Assembly (NCBI GenBank): GCA_020438245.1
Contig: JAGQUY010000056.1
Location: 1-6,191 of the forward strand
Direction: 5' to 3'
Length of the DNA: 6,191 nt
From: Bacteroidota bacterium
GTDB lineage: Bacteria > CLD3 > SB21
The translations under genes and the position numbers were made by a program. The notes under the pieces were generated by a model. It was given only the letters and a program-made list of their open reading frames with translations. It had not been told where the DNA came from and did no database searches. Shown here one piece after another: positions 1 to 5,368 of this stretch. Every line of letters begins with the position of its first letter. Within the stretch, counting starts at the first letter, position 1.

Positions 1-168
1 CAAGAAGTACGCACACTGCTTTCAAGCGAGCAAAAGGGACCGGGCAGTTATCGGATTGAATGGGACGGTCGTGACAACAACGGTGCAAATGTGAGCACAG
101 GTGTCTACATTTATCGGATTGTCACGGATGGATTCACCGCCAGTCGTAAAATGTTATTATTGAAATAA
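1..168 (+). CDS. C-terminal end of a secreted or surface protein with a FlgD-like Ig / T9SS-type sorting module (5' truncated)
   Basis: Frame 1 is open from the first base to the TAA at 166-168 and gives the last 55 residues of a longer protein. The visible part has the pattern of the FlgD_ig / type A C-terminal module: GSYRIEWDGRDNNG, then VSTGVYIYRI, and a short hydrophobic-basic ending (SRKMLLLK). In such proteins the WDGRD-N-G-V-GVY core is a small beta-sandwich at the extreme C-terminus of large exported proteins. In Bacteroidetes it serves as the type IX secretion signal; in other phyla its role is less certain. The catalytic or binding part lies outside the window, so the specific function is unknown. 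The stop is 19 nt before the following lipoprotein gene with no terminator between them, so the two are probably cotranscribed. The family call is strong; use of T9SS is inference. Confidence 0.8.
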   Translation, partial: QEVRTLLSSEQKGPGSYRIEWDGRDNNGANVSTGVYIYRIVTDGFTASRKMLLLK

Positions 169-187
169 AAGAGCCGGAGGAACAGTA

Positions 188-766
188 ATGAAAAAGAGTA
201 TTCTACTGAGTGTATTTCTGCTGGTCTCCTGTGGAACCGGTTCGGGCGGTTCGGACAAGCTCACATTTGGCGAGACGGTCGGGTCTGCATGGCTGATTTA
301 TCAAGATGGGGACTATACTGCGGCGTATTTGGCATTTGGTGAGGCACTGACCAATTTTGGGTCCATGCCCTTTGATAGTCTTGCGCGCGCTCATGCCGGC
401 AGAGGTTGGTGTCTGGCCAGACAGAACAGCTATTCGGATGCCATTGCCGAGTTCAGTCAGGGAGGTGCAAACCCGGATGCGCTTGCAGGTCAGTGTTTTG
501 CTCAACTAGCCAATAACAGTTACCAAAATTCCGTTACGGCAGGATCAAGCCTTCTTGCCGCTAACGCGTCGTACGTGTTTGCCTACGATCCGACGGTTAC
601 CAGTGCGGATGTTCGTCTTGCGCTGGCGCAGGCCTATTTCTATCTCAATAATTATCCCGGCGTCATTACCCAGCTTGATATTTTGTCACCGGGACATGGA
701 CTGACGTCGGCAAGCGCTCCGGCAGACATCCTCGACAAGATCATGCAATTGCAAGGTACCGTCTGA
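188..766 (+). CDS. Small TPR-like lipoprotein
   Basis: The 192-residue product begins with a short lipoprotein signal peptide: basic MKK, a hydrophobic stretch, and the lipobox LVSC, so Cys15 would be the lipidated residue. G16 and T17 follow, with no Asp at +2. A Gly/Ser-rich linker (residues 16-23) precedes helical segments that look like degenerate tetratricopeptide repeats at about 30-57 (A-x-YQDGDYTAA-x-LAF), 66-92 (GWCLARQNSYSDAIAEF) and 140-165 (LALAQAYFYLNNYPGVI). These would form a protein-binding solenoid on the periplasmic side of a membrane, most likely the outer one. The start is well fixed by the Shine-Dalgarno GGAGG at 176-180, 7 nt upstream. It probably sits in an operon with the preceding secreted protein and may be an accessory to it. 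No precise homologue is recognised. An intrinsic terminator follows 15 nt after the stop. Confidence 0.85.
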   Translation: MKKSILLSVFLLVSCGTGSGGSDKLTFGETVGSAWLIYQDGDYTAAYLAFGEALTNFGSMPFDSLARAHAGRGWCLARQNSYSDAIAEFSQGGANPDALAGQCFAQLANNSYQNSVTAGSSLLAANASYVFAYDPTVTSADVRLALAQAYFYLNNYPGVITQLDILSPGHGLTSASAPADILDKIMQLQGTV

Positions 767-781
767 CCGACTTTTTGGATG

Positions 782-813
782 AAAGGCCCGCACTGCCAGC
801 GGGCCTTTTTTTT
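782..813 (+). terminator. Rho-independent terminator after the lipoprotein gene
   Basis: A perfect 10-bp stem, AAAGGCCCGC (782-791) with GCGGGCCTTT (799-808), encloses a 7-nt loop. A run of eight T residues (806-813) overlaps the end of the stem. It begins 15 nt after the lipoprotein stop codon and ends the upstream transcription unit before the CDF promoter. The left flank has no comparable A-run, so it should work mainly on plus-strand transcripts. Confidence 0.95.
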
Positions 814-829
814 GTCCTCACAGCCGTTG

Positions 830-858
830 TTGACAAAACAACCTTCCCTCCCTACATT
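830..858 (+). promoter_or_regulatory. Sigma70-like promoter of the CDF-pgeF-PAS-trmJ operon
   Basis: A consensus -35 box TTGACA (830-835) is followed by a 17-bp spacer and a -10 box TACATT (853-858), which matches TATAAT at four of six positions. It lies just downstream of the terminator and just upstream of the CDF gene. A start 6-7 nt after the -10 box would fall at about 864-865, on the first ATG. This suggests either a leaderless message or translation from the second ATG at 882. Confidence 0.75.
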
Positions 859-863
859 CGCTG

Positions 864-2258
864 ATGACCTTTTCCGATTCCATGGCAACTGAAAAACGGC
901 AAGTGGCCCTGAGCAGTGTTTTTGCCGCCGTTTTTCTTACCGTGTTCAAGTTGTTCGTCGGTTGGCAGACCGGAAGTCTTGGTATCCTGTCGGAAGCGGC
1001 CCATTCCGGTTTGGATTTGGGAGCGGCCTTGCTGACGTTTCTGGCGGTGAGGATCTCCGACAAACCGGCCGATCAGGATCATGCCTATGGACACGGCAAG
1101 ATTGAAAATGTTTCTGCGCTCCTGCAGATGATCCTGCTGATTGGAACCTGCTTCATTATTCTCAAGGTGGCCGTCGATCGGATTCTGGCAGGAGATGCAC
1201 AGGTGGAAATCACCGTGTGGAGCTTTGTCGTCATGATACTGAGCATCGGCGTGGACTATTGGCGCTCGCGCCGGTTATCGTACATGGCCAGAAAGTACCG
1301 CAGTCAGGCGCTGGAGGCCGATGCGCTTCACTTCCATACCGATATCTGGAGTTCCATGGTCGTTCTAATCGGGTTGGCATTGAATGCGGCGGGATTCCAC
1401 CATGGAGACTCGCTCGCCGCCATAGGCGTAGCGGTTCTCGTGCTGGGCGTCAGTTTCAGGCTCTTACGAAGAACGGTAGAGGCGTTGACAGACAGCACAC
1501 CACTGGAAATAGAAAAAAAAGTTCGCGCAGTTGTTCCGACGGTCGAAGGAATTCATTCCTTCCGGTCTCTACGGACCCGGATGTCGGGATCCAAAGTTTT
1601 TGTAGACATGTTCGTGGATATCAAGCGAACGATTCCGTTTGAACAGGCCCATCTGGTTACCGAAGAACTGGAGGGACGGATCGCGGCAGTCGTTCCAAAT
1701 GCAGATATTCTGATTCACATGGAGCCCATGGAAAGCCCTGACGAGAGTATGATCGACAAAATCCGTATGATTGTCACGGAACAAGGACTGACCTGTCATA
1801 ACATCAGGGCACAAAAGGTGGACGATTCCTTTCATGTAGATTTTCATTTGGAGTGCGACAATACCATTCCATTCAAAGAGGCCCATGATTCGGCGATTGC
1901 CATAGAGCAAAAATTGATCAGTAAGGTGCCGCAGATCAAGGGAGTTAAAATTCACATTGAAGATGCCCGAGATCGGGTTGTCCATGCACGAAATGTGACC
2001 GGTCAACGGGCAGACCTTACAGAAGCGGTAACGCTGATCGTCGGAGAACACGCGAGCATCCTGGGATGTCAGGAACTGTTGATTCTTGAAATAGGCAAGG
2101 GCTTAAAACTGATGATGACCTGTAACATTGCCGATCGGTATTCGCTGGACGAAGTTCATCACGTTATGTCCCAACTGGAGCACGATTTGTACGGACGTCT
2201 GCCGGAATTGACACAGATCATTATTCATCCCAAAGTTGCAGAGGCGGCTAATCCGTGA
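864..2258 (+). CDS. Cation diffusion facilitator transporter with three tandem C-terminal domains
   Basis: This 464-residue inner-membrane protein would export divalent metal ions, probably Zn2+ or a similar ion, by proton antiport. The CDF membrane domain covers about residues 12-205. It shows the TM2 metal motif H47-x3-D51 (SEAAHSGLD), the loop DHAYGHGKIE (72-81), and the TM5 motif H156-x3-D160 (ALHFHTD). The HxxxD/HxxxD pair is typical of zinc-type CDFs, unlike the DxxxD TM2 site of FieF/YiiP. CDFs are usually about 300 residues with one cytosolic dimerisation domain. Here three related segments follow, at about 210-290, 293-370 and 383-460, each ending in a strand such as ILIHMEP, VKIHIED or IIIHPK. 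The start at 864 is the first ATG after an in-frame stop at 831-833. No Shine-Dalgarno is visible for it or for the ATG at 882. The gene heads an operon, and its stop overlaps the next gene's GTG by 4 bp. The family is certain; the metal is inferred. Confidence 0.95.
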   Translation: MTFSDSMATEKRQVALSSVFAAVFLTVFKLFVGWQTGSLGILSEAAHSGLDLGAALLTFLAVRISDKPADQDHAYGHGKIENVSALLQMILLIGTCFIILKVAVDRILAGDAQVEITVWSFVVMILSIGVDYWRSRRLSYMARKYRSQALEADALHFHTDIWSSMVVLIGLALNAAGFHHGDSLAAIGVAVLVLGVSFRLLRRTVEALTDSTPLEIEKKVRAVVPTVEGIHSFRSLRTRMSGSKVFVDMFVDIKRTIPFEQAHLVTEELEGRIAAVVPNADILIHMEPMESPDESMIDKIRMIVTEQGLTCHNIRAQKVDDSFHVDFHLECDNTIPFKEAHDSAIAIEQKLISKVPQIKGVKIHIEDARDRVVHARNVTGQRADLTEAVTLIVGEHASILGCQELLILEIGKGLKLMMTCNIADRYSLDEVHHVMSQLEHDLYGRLPELTQIIIHPKVAEAANP

Positions 2259-3025
2259 ATTGGCATGTGGAAGACGGAATTACTCTTGGGACGTTCGGCA
2301 GTCTCGAAAAGCACAGTAGGGTTAAAGCCGCCTTCTCCACCCGCAAGGGCGGTGTCAGCGCGGCGCCTTTCGATCAATTGAATCTGGGGCGCAACACCCA
2401 GGACAACCCCGAGAACGTAGTCGAAAATCGGAGGAGATTTTTTCAAACGATTGGCGTCCGGGAGTCGGAATTGGCACTCCAGCAGCAGGTTCATGAGGAC
2501 ACAATACGGTATGTCACGGAGCCCGGGACCTGCCTTCAGACCGATGCGCAATTTACGGATCAGCCGGGCATATATTTGTTGGTCACCGTGGCGGATTGTG
2601 TTCCTATTTTGTTTCACTGGCCGAGAAAAAATGTGGTTGGGGTCATCCATGCGGGTTGGAAAGGAACAGCAAAGAACATAACGCGTCAGACCATGGAAAA
2701 AATGGAAGCACAATTTGGCGGCGATCTTGGAGACGTGGTGGCAGTACTAGGTCCCTCGATCGGCCCGGATCACTATGAAGTAAGCGAAGAGGTGGCCGGA
2801 CAGTTTGACGAACGAGTGCTGATTCGCGGACGCGGCCCGCGACCGTATCTCGATCTTTGGAAGGCCAATGGGCTGCAGCTCGAAGCGGCAGGCGTCGGGA
2901 ACATTGAATATTCCAATTTATGCACGTTTGCACGTTCGGATTTGTTTTTTTCGCACAGGAAAAGTGGGGGGAAAACCGGACGCATGTTGGGCGTTATTGG
3001 ATTAACTAGGAGTTTACGTGAATAA
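2255..3025 (+). CDS. pgeF: PgeF/YfiH/YlmD-family protein (multicopper-polyphenol-oxidase fold; peptidoglycan editing or purine nucleoside phosphorylase)
   Basis: This 256-residue cytosolic protein has the full length of the YfiH/YlmD family. The family's zinc-site residues are all present: H80 (QQQVHED), C115 in VADCVP, and H132 in IHAGWKGT. Also conserved are GPSIGPDHYEV (166-176) and the C-terminal CTFARSDLFFSHR...TGRM block (223-244). Members were first called polyphenol oxidases. Later work showed purine nucleoside phosphorylase / adenosine deaminase activity for some, and a peptidoglycan editing role for E. coli YfiH (removal of wrongly incorporated L-Ser from UDP-MurNAc precursors). The sequence does not decide between these. 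The start is GTG at 2255, within a GTGA overlap with the CDF stop; AGGCGG at 2242-2247 may act as a weak ribosome site. The second and third family residues usually found as Cys in the GP-x-IGP-x block are Ser168 and Asp172 here. The 3' end overlaps the next gene by 8 bp. Confidence 0.93.
   Translation: MNWHVEDGITLGTFGSLEKHSRVKAAFSTRKGGVSAAPFDQLNLGRNTQDNPENVVENRRRFFQTIGVRESELALQQQVHEDTIRYVTEPGTCLQTDAQFTDQPGIYLLVTVADCVPILFHWPRKNVVGVIHAGWKGTAKNITRQTMEKMEAQFGGDLGDVVAVLGPSIGPDHYEVSEEVAGQFDERVLIRGRGPRPYLDLWKANGLQLEAAGVGNIEYSNLCTFARSDLFFSHRKSGGKTGRMLGVIGLTRSLRE
3008..3012 (+). promoter_or_regulatory. Ribosome binding site of the PAS protein, inside the pgeF 3' end
   Basis: AGGAG lies 5 nt before the GTG start at 3018 and within the last codons of pgeF. 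It fixes this GTG as the start and indicates that the PAS gene is translated in its own right from the shared message, despite the 8-bp overlap. Confidence 0.7.
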
Positions 3026-3743
3026 AAAAACAGAACATATGGACCGTCTGGTCGAAAATGCCGGAGACGCCATTTTCATCGTGGGAAAGACACAAACCAT
3101 TACGTTTTGGAACAAAGCGGCCGAAGAACTGCTGCAGTACAGCGCCGATGAAATCGTCGGGGCCAATGTGGACCGGCTTTCCCCCTATGAGAACAAACGT
3201 CAGATGAGGTCGATGGTGGTCGAGGTTTTCGAAGGGGGTACGCTCAAGAATCTGGAGTGTGAATTGGTACGTAAAGACGGCCGTGTCGTTTCCACCTACC
3301 TCACCGCATCCCCCGTAACCGATGCCAACGAGAATGTGGTCGGCGTCTCCGTGATTGCGATGGATGTCACGGATCAGAACAAGCTCGTATTGTCTCTAAT
3401 CGGAAAAGTGGAACGGACGGCCCACACGGCGGCGCTCATGGAGTCGTTGACGACCATTTCGCACCATATCCGGAATGCCGCTGCCTCCATTCAGGCCAGG
3501 GCAGAGCTTTCCCGTCAGCAGAATACCGTAGAGCACTACAAACAGCTTACGGACACGTGCATTCACGAGTGTCGGCGGATTGTGGCGGTAATCGAATCCC
3601 TCAACGACATGGTGAGAGAGGTCAGCAAGGAGGATCGTGATTTGGAAAGGGTAGATATGTCGGGCGCTCCTACTGCCTTGTTTGATATCGAAAATCGTAT
3701 CCAACACTGGCTAAAAAAGCTTGACGGTCAACAATCTGCATGA
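3018..3743 (+). CDS. PAS domain protein with a histidine-kinase-like DHp helix pair but no ATPase domain
   Basis: This is a 241-residue soluble protein with no signal peptide or membrane segment. Residues 8-120 form a PAS sensor domain: ENAGDAIFIV, FWNKAAEELLQYSADEIVG, then the closing IAMDVTDQNK. Residues about 135-200 look like the two-helix dimerisation/phosphoacceptor (DHp) hairpin of sensor kinases, with an H-box-like SHHIRNAAASI at 148-158. H149 would be the phosphoacceptor, but the acidic residue normally next to it, needed for kinase chemistry in HisKA proteins, is His150. The protein ends after a short tail (200-241), so the HATPase domain with its N, G1 and G2 boxes is missing. This is not a visible frameshift remnant, because trmJ begins in an ATGA overlap at the stop codon. 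A C-x-H-x-C motif (C181, H183, C185) lies in the second helix. The protein may dimerise, receive a phosphate, or act as a scaffold; its ligand and partner are unknown. The start is GTG with AGGAG 5 nt upstream. Confidence 0.85.
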   Translation: MNKKTEHMDRLVENAGDAIFIVGKTQTITFWNKAAEELLQYSADEIVGANVDRLSPYENKRQMRSMVVEVFEGGTLKNLECELVRKDGRVVSTYLTASPVTDANENVVGVSVIAMDVTDQNKLVLSLIGKVERTAHTAALMESLTTISHHIRNAAASIQARAELSRQQNTVEHYKQLTDTCIHECRRIVAVIESLNDMVREVSKEDRDLERVDMSGAPTALFDIENRIQHWLKKLDGQQSA

Positions 3744-4492
3744 CGGCCGGAAGTTTGCTGCCAACGTTGTCCAACGTATGCGTAATCTTGGTTGAGCCAA
3801 TCCACGCCGGAAACATCGGGGCCGTTGCGAGAGCAATGAAGAACTACGGCGTCAAGGATCTGCGATTGGTCAATCCGCGTAATCATCTGTCCGAAGAAGC
3901 CATGAAGCTGGCGCAGCATTCCGAGGAGCTTCTTCACAACGCACAACTGTTCACTTCACTCAAAGATGCGTTGGTCAATGTCCACTGGTCGGTGGGGACC
4001 ACCGCTCGCAAACGCTCTCATCATATTCCAACCTACGTTCCCCGTGACATCGCCACTCAGTCAGCAGGTTTCGATAAAGACCATCGAATCGGACTCGTGT
4101 TCGGAAGGGAGGACAACGGGTTGTATAACGAAGAACTGAATCTATGTCGAGTTATTTCCACCATTCCGACATACTCCGATCACTCCTCCATTAATCTGGC
4201 TCAATCGGTGACCATTCATTTATATGAAATCTTCCAGGCACGGTTGACCGCCAATCCGGCGTACTATTGGGACTACGCGAGTCCCGAGGAAGTGGAAATC
4301 CTGTTTTCGCGAATTGAACGGGTTCTTGTGGCGGTTGGATTTGAACCCCGGAAAACTCTGGACGATTTTATGATTGGGGTGAAGCGGGTACTCAATCGGA
4401 CTCCTTTGGAGGATCGAGATGTCCGGATCTGGCATATGGTATTCAAAGAGATTGAAACCTATATTCGTCAAATGGGAAATGGGAGAGGATAG
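3740..4492 (+). CDS. trmJ: TrmJ-type tRNA (cytidine/uridine-32) 2'-O-methyltransferase (SPOUT/TrmH family)
   Basis: This 250-residue protein is close to the length of E. coli TrmJ. The SPOUT (alpha/beta trefoil-knot) motifs are clear. Motif 1 is GNIGAVARAM with N25 and the catalytic-type R31. Motif 2 is LVFGREDNGL (119-128). Motif 3 is SSINLAQSVTIHLYEI (149-164), which builds the S-adenosylmethionine pocket. The C-terminal helical extension (from about 183) with GFEPRKTLDDF and the R-x-L-EDRDV-x-IWHMVFKEI segment resembles the TrmJ subgroup rather than TrmL or TrmH. The enzyme would methylate the ribose at position 32 of the tRNA anticodon loop in the cytosol. Its ATG at 3740 forms an ATGA overlap with the PAS gene, and no clear Shine-Dalgarno precedes it, so translation probably depends on reinitiation. 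It is the last gene of the operon. The family is certain; the exact tRNA position is by homology. Confidence 0.9.
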   Translation: MTAGSLLPTLSNVCVILVEPIHAGNIGAVARAMKNYGVKDLRLVNPRNHLSEEAMKLAQHSEELLHNAQLFTSLKDALVNVHWSVGTTARKRSHHIPTYVPRDIATQSAGFDKDHRIGLVFGREDNGLYNEELNLCRVISTIPTYSDHSSINLAQSVTIHLYEIFQARLTANPAYYWDYASPEEVEILFSRIERVLVAVGFEPRKTLDDFMIGVKRVLNRTPLEDRDVRIWHMVFKEIETYIRQMGNGRG

Positions 4493-4509
4493 CTCAAAAA
4501 GCAGGGCGA

Positions 4510-5217
4510 TTATCGAACGAGTACCTGTTCTACGTGGTGGCGAATAGAGGCAAACATGGCGAGTCCGTCGTTCCTCCCAAGTACGGGATCCGAACAACGT
4601 TCGGGGTGCGGCATCATGCCCAGTACATTGCCGGTTTCATTGAGGATACCCGCGATAGAACGGCTTGACCCGTTGGGATTCGCTTCATCGGAGGTTGAGC
4701 CATCTTTACGAACATACCTGAACACGATTCGCTGTTCTTCTTCCAGTTGATCGAGCGTTTTTTCATCCGCAAAATAGTTTCCATCGCCGTGGGCAATCGG
4801 CACCTGAATGACTTCATCGGGACGGTACTGATTGGTGAAGGCCGTTTCGTTATTCTCGACTCTCAGATATACGTTTTTACACACGAATTTCAGATGATGA
4901 TTGCGCAACAACGCGCCCGGGAGCAAACCACATTCGGTGAGAATTTGAAATCCGTTGCAGATACCGGCCACCATTCCGCCTTTTTTCGCGAATGCCACAA
5001 CGTCCTGCATGATCGGTGCAAAGCGTGCTATGGCGCCGGTCCGGAGATAGTCGCCATAAGAAAACCCGCCCGGTACGATGATCAAATCTTCGTCCGCAAA
5101 CGCATCCCGATCTTTGTGCCACACCAGTCGGGATGACTCGCCCATCAACTCGCCCGTTGTGTAATGGGCATCGTGATCACAATTGGAACCGGGAAAAACT
5201 ATAACGGCGGTCTTCAT
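4510..5217 (-). CDS. purQ: Phosphoribosylformylglycinamidine synthase, glutaminase subunit PurQ
   Basis: This 235-residue protein has the normal length of stand-alone PurQ. It is a class I glutamine amidotransferase. The N-terminus is the family-typical AVIVFPGSNCDHD, followed by PGGFSYGDYLRTGAIA (49-64), the nucleophile elbow GICNGFQ with Cys87, the segment AHGDGNYF (142-149), and the His-Glu of the triad in PHPERCSD (H204, E206). It hydrolyses glutamine and passes ammonia to PurL, with PurS as the bridging subunit, in the fourth step of de novo IMP synthesis. Neither purS nor purL is in the window, and the gene appears to be transcribed alone. The start at 5217 is supported by AGGAG (minus strand, 5223-5227) 5 nt upstream. 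The gene converges on trmJ with only 17 nt between the two stop codons. Confidence 0.97.
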   Translation of the reverse strand: MKTAVIVFPGSNCDHDAHYTTGELMGESSRLVWHKDRDAFADEDLIIVPGGFSYGDYLRTGAIARFAPIMQDVVAFAKKGGMVAGICNGFQILTECGLLPGALLRNHHLKFVCKNVYLRVENNETAFTNQYRPDEVIQVPIAHGDGNYFADEKTLDQLEEEQRIVFRYVRKDGSTSDEANPNGSSRSIAGILNETGNVLGMMPHPERCSDPVLGRNDGLAMFASIRHHVEQVLVR

Positions 5218-5224
5218 ACCAACT

Positions 5225-5238
5225 CCTGTTTGAACAGG
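5225..5238. repeat. Short inverted repeat at the purQ start region
   Basis: CCTGTT (5225-5230) and AACAGG (5233-5238) are perfect inverted copies separated by TG. The element overlaps the predicted purQ transcription start (about 5235) and part of its ribosome site. It could be an operator for a dimeric repressor or chance symmetry. It does not match the E. coli LexA box, which has 8 rather than 4 bases between CTGT and ACAG. Confidence 0.4.
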
Positions 5239-5241
5239 GCC

Positions 5242-5270
5242 AATATAGGACGCAGAGCGAAGAGTTGCAA
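5242..5270 (-). promoter_or_regulatory. Sigma70-like promoter of purQ
   Basis: Read on the minus strand, TTGCAA (5270-5265) is followed by a 17-bp spacer and TATATT (5247-5242), which match the -35 and -10 consensus at four and five of six positions. Transcription would start near 5235, giving an untranslated leader of only about 18 nt that carries the AGGAG ribosome site. This is too short for a riboswitch. Confidence 0.7.
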
Positions 5271-5314
5271 ATTTGGAAATAGGATTTTACAGGCGGCGTA
5301 CCATGCAATGTTTA

Positions 5315-5344
5315 TTGGAAATTCAGTCCGATATCCATTACATT
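5315..5344 (+). promoter_or_regulatory. Possible promoter of the UMF1 transporter gene
   Basis: TTGGAA (5315-5320), an 18-bp spacer and TACATT (5339-5344) make a modest sigma70-like match. The -10 sequence is the same as that proposed for the CDF operon. A start at about 5351 would leave a leader of about 18 nt before the ATG at 5369 and would exclude the upstream in-frame ATG at 5303. The evidence is pattern only. Confidence 0.4.
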
Positions 5345-5368
5345 GCCCGATCCTTTTTTCAGGTGCGA

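Noticed and set aside
1569..2051. Long minus-strand open frame inside the CDF gene
   Set aside because: It runs opposite the conserved C-terminal CDF domains and has no recognisable protein features.
3700..3760. Possible frameshift that removed an ATPase domain from the PAS protein
   Set aside because: The stop codon forms an ATGA overlap with an intact trmJ, and trmJ occupies the following sequence, so no room or remnant of an HATPase domain exists.
4747..5136. Open frame on the plus strand opposite purQ
   Set aside because: It is antisense to a strongly conserved purQ, shows no recognisable motif and no supporting ribosome site, and is a frame shadow.
5226..5237. LexA/SOS box upstream of purQ (CTGT...ACAG)
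   Set aside because: The spacing is 4 bases rather than the 8 of the E. coli-type box, and it does not fit the Bacillus-type GAAC-N4-GTTC box.
5218..5368. Purine or other riboswitch in the purQ / UMF1 divergent region
   Set aside because: The region is only 151 bp, and the predicted leaders on both strands are about 18 nt, too short for an aptamer.
5303..5368. Earlier start for the UMF1 transporter at ATG 5303
   Set aside because: It would add 22 residues absent from the usual UMF1 N-terminus and would overlap the candidate promoter. The ATG at 5369 gives the expected start shortly before YDWANSAY. This is not fully excluded.
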